Below are positions 35,158 to 42,647 of a DNA stretch of 64,000 nt, in pieces (positions within the stretch are counted from its first letter, which is position 1; every line of letters starts with the position of its first letter). The stretch covers positions 1-64,000 of the forward strand of contig NZ_JALBWV010000026.1 in NCBI RefSeq assembly GCF_022678645.1, read 5' to 3'. The notes below the pieces were generated by a model. It was not told the origin of the DNA. It was given only the letters and a program-made list of their open reading frames with translations, and made no database searches. This DNA is from Saccharopolyspora soli. GTDB lineage: Bacteria > Actinomycetota > Actinomycetes > Mycobacteriales > Pseudonocardiaceae. The position numbers and the translations under genes were made by a program.

Positions 35158-36927
35158 GTGTCCGAGGCCCAACTCGACTATTCCGTTCGGTCCGTGCTCA
35201 GCGACCCCTCCCAGGCCCCATCCCGACCACTGCGCGCCTGGCAGCGGCGAGCCCTCACCAAGTACCTGTCGAGCCGACCGCAGGACTTCCTGGCGGTGGC
35301 CACGCCCGGCGCGGGCAAGACGACTTTCGGGCTGCGGGTCGCCGCCGAGCTGCTCGCCGACCGGACGGTCGAGGCGGTGACCGTGGTGGCGCCCACCGAG
35401 CACCTCAAGCACCAGTGGGCGCTGGCCGCCGGTGGCGCGGGCATTCCGCTGGACTCCAACTTCCGGAACGGTGACGGGGTCACCGCAGCCGACTACCGCG
35501 GTGTCGTTGTGACGTATGCGCAGGTGGCGGCACATCCGACGCTGCACCGGGTCCGCACCGAGCGCCGCAAGACGCTGGTGATCCTCGACGAGGTGCACCA
35601 CGCGGGCGACGCGAAGTCCTGGGGCGATGCGATCCGGGAGGCGTTCACCCCGGCCGTGCGACGGCTGTCGCTGACCGGTACCCCGTTCCGCAGCGACGAC
35701 TCGCCGATCCCGTTCATCGGCTACGAGCCGGACGCCGACGGCTCGCTGCGCAGCCGCGCGGACCACTCCTACGGCTACTCCGACGCCCTCAACGACGGCG
35801 TCGTCCGCCCCGTGCTCTTCCTGGCCTACTCCGGCGAGGCCCGGTGGCGCACCAACGCGGGTGACGAGTTCAGCGCCCGCCTCGGCGAGCCGCTGACCGC
35901 CGAGCAGACCGCGCGCGCCTGGCGCACCGCCCTGGATCCGGCGGGGGAGTGGATCCCGACCGTGCTGCAGGCCGCGGACACCCGCCTGGCGCAGCTGCGG
36001 AGCGGCGGCATCCCGGACGCCGGTGGCCTGGTGATCGCCTCCGACCACGTCACCGCGAAGGCATACGCCAAGACCCTGCAACGGCTCACCGGCGACGAAC
36101 CGGTCGTGGTGCTCTCCGACGACCCGCAGGCGTCCGGGCGGATCGCCGAATTCGCCGAGTCCGACGAGCGCTGGATGGTCGCGGTCCGGATGGTCAGCGA
36201 AGGCGTCGACGTGCCGCGGCTGGCCGTCGGTGTGTACGCCACCAGCGCCTCGACGCCGTTGTACTTCGCCCAGGCCGTGGGTCGGTTCGTGCGGTCCCGG
36301 CGGCCGGGCGAGACGGCGAGCATCTTCCTGCCCAGCGTGCCGGTGCTGCTGGAGCTCGCCAGCCAGCTGGAGGCGCAGCGGGACCACGTGCTCGGCAAGC
36401 CGCACCGGGAGAAGGACGGCTGGGACGACGAACTGCTGGTCGAGGCCAACCGCCAACGCGACGAGCCCGGCGAGGAGGAGAAGGCGTTCACCTCGCTGGG
36501 CGCCGAGGCCGAGCTGGACCAGGTGATCTACGACGGATCGTCGTTCGGCACGGCCGCCTTCAGCACCACCGAGGAAGAGCAGGACTACCTGGGCCTGCCG
36601 GGCCTGCTGGAACCCGACCAGGTGCGGGCGCTGCTGCGGCAGCGCCAGGAACAGCAGCTGGAGGGCGTCGGCAAGCGCGAGGCCGAGGCGAAGGCGGCGA
36701 AGGCCGCCGAGCAGGCCGAGCAGCGCGCGCGACCGCAGAGCGTGCAGGAGCGGCTGCAGAAGCTCCGCAAGGAGCTCAACACCCTCGTCTCGCTGCACCA
36801 CCACCGCACCCGCAAACCGCACGGCAAGATCTACAACGAGCTGCAGAAGACCTGCGGTGGACCCCCCACCGCGATGGCCAGCATCGAGCAACTCGAAGAA
36901 CGCATCGCCACGCTCCGCTCCTGGTGA
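35158..36927 (+). CDS. DEAD/DEAH-box superfamily 2 helicase
   Basis: A 589-residue SF2 helicase-like ATPase. Walker A is ATPGAGKTT (48-56), the DExH box is DEVHH (144-148), motif III region LTGTPFR (about 178-184), and motif VI reads QAVGRFVRSRR (about 377-387). The C-terminal 150 residues are charged and probably coiled coil (REAEAKAAKAAEQAEQRARP). The N-terminal fold resembles type III restriction/UvrB-like helicases (ResIII). A helicase of this kind near DUF3039 is usual in Actinobacteria; its substrate is unknown. I used the GTG at 35,158 because homology begins there and AGGAG precedes it. Confidence 0.9.
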   Translation: MSEAQLDYSVRSVLSDPSQAPSRPLRAWQRRALTKYLSSRPQDFLAVATPGAGKTTFGLRVAAELLADRTVEAVTVVAPTEHLKHQWALAAGGAGIPLDSNFRNGDGVTAADYRGVVVTYAQVAAHPTLHRVRTERRKTLVILDEVHHAGDAKSWGDAIREAFTPAVRRLSLTGTPFRSDDSPIPFIGYEPDADGSLRSRADHSYGYSDALNDGVVRPVLFLAYSGEARWRTNAGDEFSARLGEPLTAEQTARAWRTALDPAGEWIPTVLQAADTRLAQLRSGGIPDAGGLVIASDHVTAKAYAKTLQRLTGDEPVVVLSDDPQASGRIAEFAESDERWMVAVRMVSEGVDVPRLAVGVYATSASTPLYFAQAVGRFVRSRRPGETASIFLPSVPVLLELASQLEAQRDHVLGKPHREKDGWDDELLVEANRQRDEPGEEEKAFTSLGAEAELDQVIYDGSSFGTAAFSTTEEEQDYLGLPGLLEPDQVRALLRQRQEQQLEGVGKREAEAKAAKAAEQAEQRARPQSVQERLQKLRKELNTLVSLHHHRTRKPHGKIYNELQKTCGGPPTAMASIEQLEERIATLRSW

Positions 36928-37034
36928 GCGCCACGCCTGGCACGCCAAGCTGACAATGCGCCGTTGACCACGCAAAACGGTCGCATGCCCCTTTCGGTGT
37001 TCGGCCGCTGTGGTTGGTCTCATAGGGTCTGGTC

Positions 37035-38246
37035 ATGGCTTTTGACGTGGAGAAGACTCGGGAGCAGTACCCGGCGTTGGCGGATGGTCGGGCGTGGTTG
37101 GACGGCGCGGCGGGCACCCAGGTGCCGCAGTCGGTGATCGACGCGGTCAGCGACGCCTACCGGGTTGGGATGTCCAACGTGGGCGGGCCGTACGAGTCCA
37201 GCCGCCGCGCTTCCGGGATCGTCGCTGAGGCTCGCGCGGCGGTTGCGGACCTGGTCGGCGCCCCCGATCCGACGGGCGTGGTGTTCGGCCCGAGCATGAC
37301 CGCCCTGACCTACCGCTTCGCGGCGGTGCTGGCCGGGGGTTGGCGGCCCGGTGACGAGATCGTGGTGACCCAGCTGGACCACGACGCCAACGTGCGTCCC
37401 TGGGTGCAGCACGCGCAGCGCGCGGGCGCGGCGGTGCGGATGGCGGAGCTGGACCCCGAGACCGGCGAGCTGCCCGTCGACCACGTCACCGACCTCATCG
37501 GCGAGCGCACCAAGCTGGTCGCCGTCACGGCGGCCTCGAACGTGCTGGGCACGATGCCCGAGCTCCGGGCGATCACCGATCGGGCCCGGCAGGTCGGTGC
37601 CCTCTCCTACGCCGACGGTGTCCAGCACTGCCCGCACGCCCACGTGCGGCTAGCTGAGCTGGGCGCGGATTTCTACGCGACCAGCGCCTACAAGTGGGCC
37701 GGACCGCATCTCGCCGCGGTGGTCGCTGCCGATCCGTGGTCGCTGGAGAACCTGCACCCGGACAAGCTCACGCCGTCGCCGGACACCGTGCCGGACCGGT
37801 TCGAGCTCGGCACCAACCCGTTCGCCGCGCTGGCCGGGGTGGTGGCCGCAGTGGACCACCTGGCCGGACTGGATCCCGAGGCCAGCGGCACCCGGGCCGA
37901 GCGGCTGGCGGTGTCCCGCCGCGGCGTGCAGGCCCACGAAGACGAGCTGGCCAAGACGCTCTTCGAAGGGCTGGCCGCGCTGGATGGCGTGGTGCGGTAC
38001 GGCGCCCCGCAGGGCCCGTGCACTCCTACGGCGTTCTTCGGGCTTCCGGGCAAGGAACCCGCGGACGTCGCGGAGCAGCTGGCTGAGCGCGGTCTCAACG
38101 TCTCCCACGGGCATTCCTATGCCTGGGAAGTGGTGCACGCCCTCGGCATTGGCCCGAAGGGCGGCGTGCGGGCGAGCCTGTCGCACTACACCAACCGGGC
38201 GGAAGTCGAACGGCTGCTCGACGCCTTGGGTGAGCTCAGCTCGTGA
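37035..38246 (+). CDS. Cysteine desulfurase-like class V aminotransferase
   Basis: A 403-residue PLP enzyme of the cysteine desulfurase-like family that includes Vibrio VC1184. Conserved segments are LDGAAGTQVPQSVIDAV, the cofactor-phosphate region VFGPSMTALTYR, LDHDANVRPW, ASNVLGTMPE and the PLP-Lys motif SAYKWAGPH (about 220). The flexible Cys loop of IscS/SufS is not evident, so sulfur mobilisation should not be assumed. It starts with an ATG at 37,035 and ends within a perfect terminator hairpin that begins in its own stop codon region. Confidence 0.88.
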   Translation: MAFDVEKTREQYPALADGRAWLDGAAGTQVPQSVIDAVSDAYRVGMSNVGGPYESSRRASGIVAEARAAVADLVGAPDPTGVVFGPSMTALTYRFAAVLAGGWRPGDEIVVTQLDHDANVRPWVQHAQRAGAAVRMAELDPETGELPVDHVTDLIGERTKLVAVTAASNVLGTMPELRAITDRARQVGALSYADGVQHCPHAHVRLAELGADFYATSAYKWAGPHLAAVVAADPWSLENLHPDKLTPSPDTVPDRFELGTNPFAALAGVVAAVDHLAGLDPEASGTRAERLAVSRRGVQAHEDELAKTLFEGLAALDGVVRYGAPQGPCTPTAFFGLPGKEPADVAEQLAERGLNVSHGHSYAWEVVHALGIGPKGGVRASLSHYTNRAEVERLLDALGELSS

Positions 38247-38283
38247 GTGCGAAAGCGTGCTCCAGCGCGCTTTCGCACTCACG
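38242..38283 (+). terminator. Hairpin terminator overlapping the aminotransferase stop
   Basis: A perfect 16-bp inverted repeat (CGTGAGTGCGAAAGCG and complement) with a 10-base loop. The 5' arm contains the TGA stop of the class V aminotransferase gene. Confidence 0.8.
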
Positions 38284-38286
38284 ACA

Positions 38287-38325
38287 AAGACCGTGCCCCC
38301 GCAGCACCTGCGGGGGCACGGTCTT
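38287..38325. terminator. Second hairpin, bidirectional terminator
   Basis: A perfect 17-bp inverted repeat (AAGACCGTGCCCCCGCA and complement) with a 5-base loop, 3 bases after the first hairpin and 14 bases from the stop of the minus-strand DUF7455 gene. On the minus strand it is followed by the other hairpin. Confidence 0.8.
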
Positions 38326-38338
38326 GGTCTGACGGGTG

Positions 38339-38524
38339 TTACTGCTCGTCCTGCTGGAGGTCGGCCTGCACTTCGCGCAGCCCGGCCTCGTACGCACGGG
38401 CGTGGTGCCCGCAGAACAGAAGCTCGCCACCGGATGGCAATACGGCGCGAAGCTTCGCAGCGGCCCCGCAGCGGTCGCAGCGGTCGGCGGCGGTCAGCTC
38501 GGGGCGGGTGAGCGTTCCCGGCAT
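38339..38524 (-). CDS. DUF7455 small zinc-ribbon protein
   Basis: A 61-residue protein with CDRCGAAAK and a later LLFCGHHARAYEA, giving a CxxC...CxxH zinc site. This small family is conserved across Actinobacteria and is often found near primary sigma factor genes; function unknown. The ATG at 38,524 has a GGGAGG-type site upstream on the minus strand. Confidence 0.8.
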   Translation of the reverse strand: MPGTLTRPELTAADRCDRCGAAAKLRAVLPSGGELLFCGHHARAYEAGLREVQADLQQDEQ

Positions 38525-39198
38525 CGTGATCTCCCTCCGTCCCGGCGTCGGACTAACCCGACGCCCTCGATCCTGCTACGACCACCGGTGGCCCACTGGC
38601 TGCGGGGTCGGTGCTCGTGGCTCCACTCTTCCAGACGCTTTGGCCGGAGTCAGTGTTCCCGCGCCGGGTCGCGACGGTCGTCACTATGAAGTACCCGGTT
38701 GTAGCAGCGGTGTTAGCGGAGCGTGATCAACACGCTGAAAACGCTTGCGACATGGGAAAATGTCGATCCGGCGTGGTCACCGAAGGTGTCCGGTCGGTGA
38801 ACACAACCCCGACATTCGGTGTTTCAGATCACAGATCGGACGGCGATTCGCGGGGTCAGTTCCGCTGGAAGCGAACAACGAATCCCACTGGTCGGACGGT
38901 TTTTGCCGCCGAATGGCCGCCCGGAGGTCGGGTCCCGGCCGCTTCGGCGCCTTCCGCGGGTTCGTGCGAGAGCGTGCGAATCGAAAAATCGGACTGACGG
39001 CTGGCGGCTCGCCGGTACGGTGTCCGCCGGAGGTATTGGCATGGGTGGTGAAGGAGTACCCGGGCAACGTCGCACGCGTTGACATGGTTCGAAGGTGACC
39101 TGTCGTCGCGTGCTGCTCGGTTCCGCGGCACGGCGAGTCGACGTCCTTGGCGACGTCGCGTGACTTCCTGATTTCGCTGAGTCAGCACCCCGCATCGA
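38525..39198. other. Long intergenic region, nothing recognised
   Basis: A 674-base stretch between the divergent DUF7455 gene and the MFS remnant. Open frames of 80-130 codons exist on both strands but lack family resemblance and ribosome sites. Local A/T content rises around 38,690-38,760 and 38,860-38,900, which suits promoters or foreign-derived sequence. No repeat copy or RNA gene found. Confidence 0.5.
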
Positions 39199-39997
39199 AT
39201 GCGGGTGACTCGTGCCTGCGGTCCGAAGGGCTATCCTGCCGTGCCTCTTGTCGTTCTCGCCTGCTTGGCCTTCGTGAGCATGTCGCTGCCCGAGAGCATG
39301 CTCGGCATCTCCTGGTCTTCGATGAGTGCGGACTTCCACCAGCCCCTGGGGGCGTTGGGGTTGCTCCTGGCCTTCGGCGTCGCCGCCGCGGTGCTGTCGA
39401 GCGTCATGGTCGGGCGCGTTCTCGTCCGCGCGCATGTCGGTTGGCTGCTCTCCGGCAGCACCTTCCTGTCCGCACTCGGCCTGCTGGGGCACAGCCTCGC
39501 CCCGGCGTTTTGGGTGTTGGTGGCGGCGAGTGTCCTCATCGGACTTGCCAACGGCGCGGTCGACTCCGGAATGAACGCCTACGCCGCAAATCATTTCGGT
39601 GCCCGCCGCATCACTTGGATGCACGCCAGCTACGGCATGGGTGCGGTCATCGGCCCAGCCATCGTCACGATCGCCCTGAACACCGGCATGCACTGGCGAT
39701 GGGCATACGCGATCACCGCAGCGGTGCAGATCGTGCTCGCGTGCGCGTTCCTCCGAACCACCGATCGCTGGGCCAGGGGTCGGACTGCGACACCAACGTT
39801 TCCCGCGAACCCGGAAGATCGGACAAGAGGTGACAACCGTCCCAGGCGTTGTGCCGTCGCCCTGAGCACCGCGGCCTTCGCCCTCCAAACGGGCATCGAA
39901 TCCAGCACTGGGCGCGATCGGCCTAGCACCAGCCCTCCTGGCGCTGGCCCTGGCCATCACAGCCGTGTACGGCCTACTCGTGAACCTGAAGCCCTGA
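39199..39997 (+). pseudogene. MFS transporter with internal deletion and frameshift
   Basis: The first about 195 codons encode six transmembrane segments of a major facilitator (VPLVVLACLAFVSMSLPES, GLANGAVDSGMNAYAANHFG, WMHASYGMGAVIGP). After DRWARGR the frame turns polar, keeps a scrap of helix 7 (LSTAAFALQTGIE) and then, in another frame from 39,911, gives the last helix (GAIGLAPALLALALAITAVY) and a stop at 39,995-39,997. About 150 residues covering helices 8-11 are gone. The open frame continuing past 39,830 in the first phase is not protein-like. Confidence 0.85.
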
Positions 39998-40349
39998 TCT
40001 TCGCGGTTCACCCGGCCATGCGGAGGGGCCGGAGTGGTCCCTCCTGTCGGCTGCGCGGCTATCCATCCACATCGGACAAAATACATAAAGCCTTAACTTC
40101 AACGCTATCCGCGCAAGCGTGCCGAACCAACCGAATTAGGCGGTCTTCTCAGTGCCGAAACCCGGCCGCGGGCGCGCGTTTTGCGCTGGTCGCGCACCGA
40201 ATGCGAGTCGTGCGTCCACGCGTTTCCCAAGTCTCGTGCGGGGGAGGCCGGTCGTTTCCCGTTCCAGGAATGTTCAACCAGCCGTCCTCGGCTGCGTCAT
40301 CTGCTGCGCCTAAATTCCCGAAAGCTTATTTAGCGAAAGAAAGGGACCC
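39998..40349 (+). other. Upstream region of the ABC transporter operon
   Basis: A 352-base gap, less GC-rich than its surroundings (A/T-rich around 40,078-40,100 and 40,310-40,340), preceding a three-gene operon. It probably carries its promoter. The GAAAGAAAGGGA just before 40,350 is the ribosome site. I cannot pick a promoter with confidence. Confidence 0.4.
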
Positions 40350-41288
40350 ATGGACGCACCCCTAGCGGTCCGAGCTCGCGGTATCACCAAATGTTTCGGT
40401 GATGTCGTCGCGCTCGACTGCATCGATCTGGATGTGGCACAGGGGCAGATCCACGGGCTGGTCGGCCCGAACGGCGCGGGGAAGACGACGTTGCTCGGCC
40501 TGCTGCTGGGCCTGGCCGTCGCCGACGAGGGCCGCCTTGAGATTCTGGGTGCGGCGGTCGGGCGGGCGCTAGCTGCTCCCGACGGTGTCGCAGGCTTCGT
40601 GGACGGGCCCGGCCTGTACCCCTCGCTCACCGCCAGGCAGAACCTCTCCGCACTGGCCGCCCTGCGCAGCGACGCGCGAACCGGGGAAATCGACGACGTG
40701 CTTGAGCAGGTCGGGCTCACCGATGTCGCCGACGACCGGGTCCGGGGCTTCTCCCTCGGCATGCGTCAGCGGCTCGGGCTCGCCGCCGCCCTGCTCACGA
40801 AGCCGCGGCTACTGGTGCTCGACGAGCCTGCAAACGGTCTCGACCCAGCCGGTGCGAAGCACGTGAACGGTGTCCTCACCCGGCTCGCGGCGGACGGGAC
40901 CACGGTATTGCTCTCCAGCCACCGGATGGATGACGTCGAGGCACTGTGCTCCGAGGTCACCATCCTCGCGACCGGACGGGTCGTCTTCTCCGGCCCGCTG
41001 AGCAAGCTGTCCACTGAGAACACCGAACTCGACTACCGGGTCCGCACCGCCGACCCGGAGGCCGCCCGCCGCCTGATTCTCGAAATGCCCGGACTCGGCA
41101 TCGTCAACGATGCCGTCGCGCGGCAGGATGCCGGTGGCCTAGTGGTGCGCGGGCTGGTGCCAGCCCTTGACGAACTGGTGGCGGGGCTCGTGCACGCGGG
41201 CATCGCGCTGCGCGAGCTGGCACCCGTTGTGTCGCCGCTGGAGGCCGCGTTCCTCGCCCTCACCGAGCAGCAGGAGTCCAACCGATGA
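40350..41288 (+). CDS. ABC transporter ATP-binding protein
   Basis: A 312-residue ABC ATPase: Walker A GPNGAGKTT (about 39-47), signature FSLGMRQRLGLAAAL (about 134), Walker B LLVLDEPANGLDP (about 155) and the switch His in LLSSHRMDD. A C-terminal domain of about 90 residues follows, as in DrrA/CcmA- and bacitracin-resistance-type exporters. The next gene, overlapping by ATGA, is its permease. Together they should form an exporter dimer in the cytoplasmic membrane; the cargo is unknown. The third gene of the operon is a large exported phosphoesterase. Confidence 0.92.
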   Translation: MDAPLAVRARGITKCFGDVVALDCIDLDVAQGQIHGLVGPNGAGKTTLLGLLLGLAVADEGRLEILGAAVGRALAAPDGVAGFVDGPGLYPSLTARQNLSALAALRSDARTGEIDDVLEQVGLTDVADDRVRGFSLGMRQRLGLAAALLTKPRLLVLDEPANGLDPAGAKHVNGVLTRLAADGTTVLLSSHRMDDVEALCSEVTILATGRVVFSGPLSKLSTENTELDYRVRTADPEAARRLILEMPGLGIVNDAVARQDAGGLVVRGLVPALDELVAGLVHAGIALRELAPVVSPLEAAFLALTEQQESNR

Positions 41289-42643
41289 CCGCGACCGTCG
41301 CCGAGCCCGAAGCTCCCGCTGTCCGCCCCGCCTCGGTGCGGCGTGGCTACCGCTTCGAGCTGGTCAAGCTGCTCTCGCAATGGCGTGTGCGCCTGCTGGT
41401 CCTCGCCTGCTGGATCGCACCGGCGTTGTTCGTCGCAGCGGTGAGCCTGCAGAGTTCGCTGCCCACCGACACCGTCTTCGGTCGTCTGATGAACGCCACC
41501 GGTTGGGCCGGATCGCTGGTGATGCTCGGTTTCGCGGGCACCTACGCGCTTCCACTGCTGACCTCGGTGGTCGCCGGTGACGTGTTCGCTTCCGAGGACC
41601 GACTCGGCACCTGGCGCCACCTGCTGGTGGCAGTCCGGTCGTACCGGCAGATCTTCGTGGCGAAGGCACTGGCCAGCCTCACCGTCATCCTGGTGCTGGT
41701 GGCCGGGATGGCTGTGTCCAGCGCGGTCGGCGGAGTCGTGGCGGTCGGCAACCGGCCGCTGGTCGGTCTCGACGGCCACCTGCTGGCGCCCGGGGGCGCC
41801 GCCGTACAGGTCCTGCTCGCGTGGGCCAGCGTGCTCGCCCCGACGCTGGCCCTCGCCGCGATCGGGCTGCTCGGGTCCGTCGCATTGGGACGGTCGCCGA
41901 TGGGTCTGCTGCTGCCCGCCGTCGTCGCCATCGCGATGGCGCTCGCCCAGCTGCTGCCGCTACCCGTCGCCGTCCGCCTCGCCCTGCCCAGCTACACCTT
42001 CGTCGCGTGGAACGGCCTGTTCACCAGTCCGGTTCAGTTCGGCCCGCTGCTGATCAGCATCGTGGTCAGCCTGGTGTGGGCCGTCACCGCGACAGCGCTG
42101 GCCTACCTGCTCTTCCTGCGGCGCGACTTCACCAACCTCACCTCCGACGCCGTAGGGCGCCGTGCGATCACCGTCGGAGCCCTGCCGCTGGTCGGGCTCG
42201 TCGTACTCGCGTTCGCGATCATCGCCGTCGCGACCCCCTCGCTGGGTTCCGGGATCGAGCAGGACAAGGTGCAGCGGTCGCTCGCCACGGCGTTCGCCCA
42301 CCTCTACCGCCTGCAGACCGAGCAGTTGAACCGTCCCGCCGTCACCGAGGCGCAGCTGGCAGCCACGGCGGCGTGCGACAAGGGCGGCGACTTGGTAGCA
42401 GATGAGGGGCCAGGCAACGACTGGCGTTGCGTCGTCTCGTGGCATCTCCCCGACGTCGAGGCCGTGGGGACGGCCATCTACCAGCTCGACGTCACCTCAG
42501 ACGGGCGGTTCGTCGCCGACGGCGACGGGCCGAAGGAAGTGAACGGTTACTTCCAGGTGCGGACCCCAGCCGGGGACCAACCCAACCCGCTGTGGCAGTT
42601 CGACGGGAATGTCGAACTGCTGCGAACCACACCGAAGGGATAA
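41285..42643 (+). CDS. ABC-2-type permease with extracytoplasmic C-terminal domain
   Basis: A 452-residue membrane protein with about six transmembrane helices (35-330) of the ABC-2/BcrB kind: ELVKLLSQWRVRLLVLACW at the start and VVAGDVFASEDRLGTWRHLL, the usual conserved coupling region. Unusually, after the last helix (about 300-322) comes a hydrophilic domain of about 120 residues with two Cys (ATAACDKGG and DWRCVVSW) that may form a disulfide outside the cell. This tail predicts VEAVGTAIYQLDVTSDGRF-like beta structure. Start and stop are tightly packed with its neighbours (ATGA overlap upstream, 4 bases downstream). Confidence 0.85.
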   Translation: MTATVAEPEAPAVRPASVRRGYRFELVKLLSQWRVRLLVLACWIAPALFVAAVSLQSSLPTDTVFGRLMNATGWAGSLVMLGFAGTYALPLLTSVVAGDVFASEDRLGTWRHLLVAVRSYRQIFVAKALASLTVILVLVAGMAVSSAVGGVVAVGNRPLVGLDGHLLAPGGAAVQVLLAWASVLAPTLALAAIGLLGSVALGRSPMGLLLPAVVAIAMALAQLLPLPVAVRLALPSYTFVAWNGLFTSPVQFGPLLISIVVSLVWAVTATALAYLLFLRRDFTNLTSDAVGRRAITVGALPLVGLVVLAFAIIAVATPSLGSGIEQDKVQRSLATAFAHLYRLQTEQLNRPAVTEAQLAATAACDKGGDLVADEGPGNDWRCVVSWHLPDVEAVGTAIYQLDVTSDGRFVADGDGPKEVNGYFQVRTPAGDQPNPLWQFDGNVELLRTTPKG

Positions 42644-42647
42644 TTCA

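Noticed and set aside
38611..38997. A 128-codon open frame in the gap before the MFS remnant
   Set aside because: No ribosome site, no family likeness and overlapping open frames on both strands; typical for GC-rich non-coding DNA.
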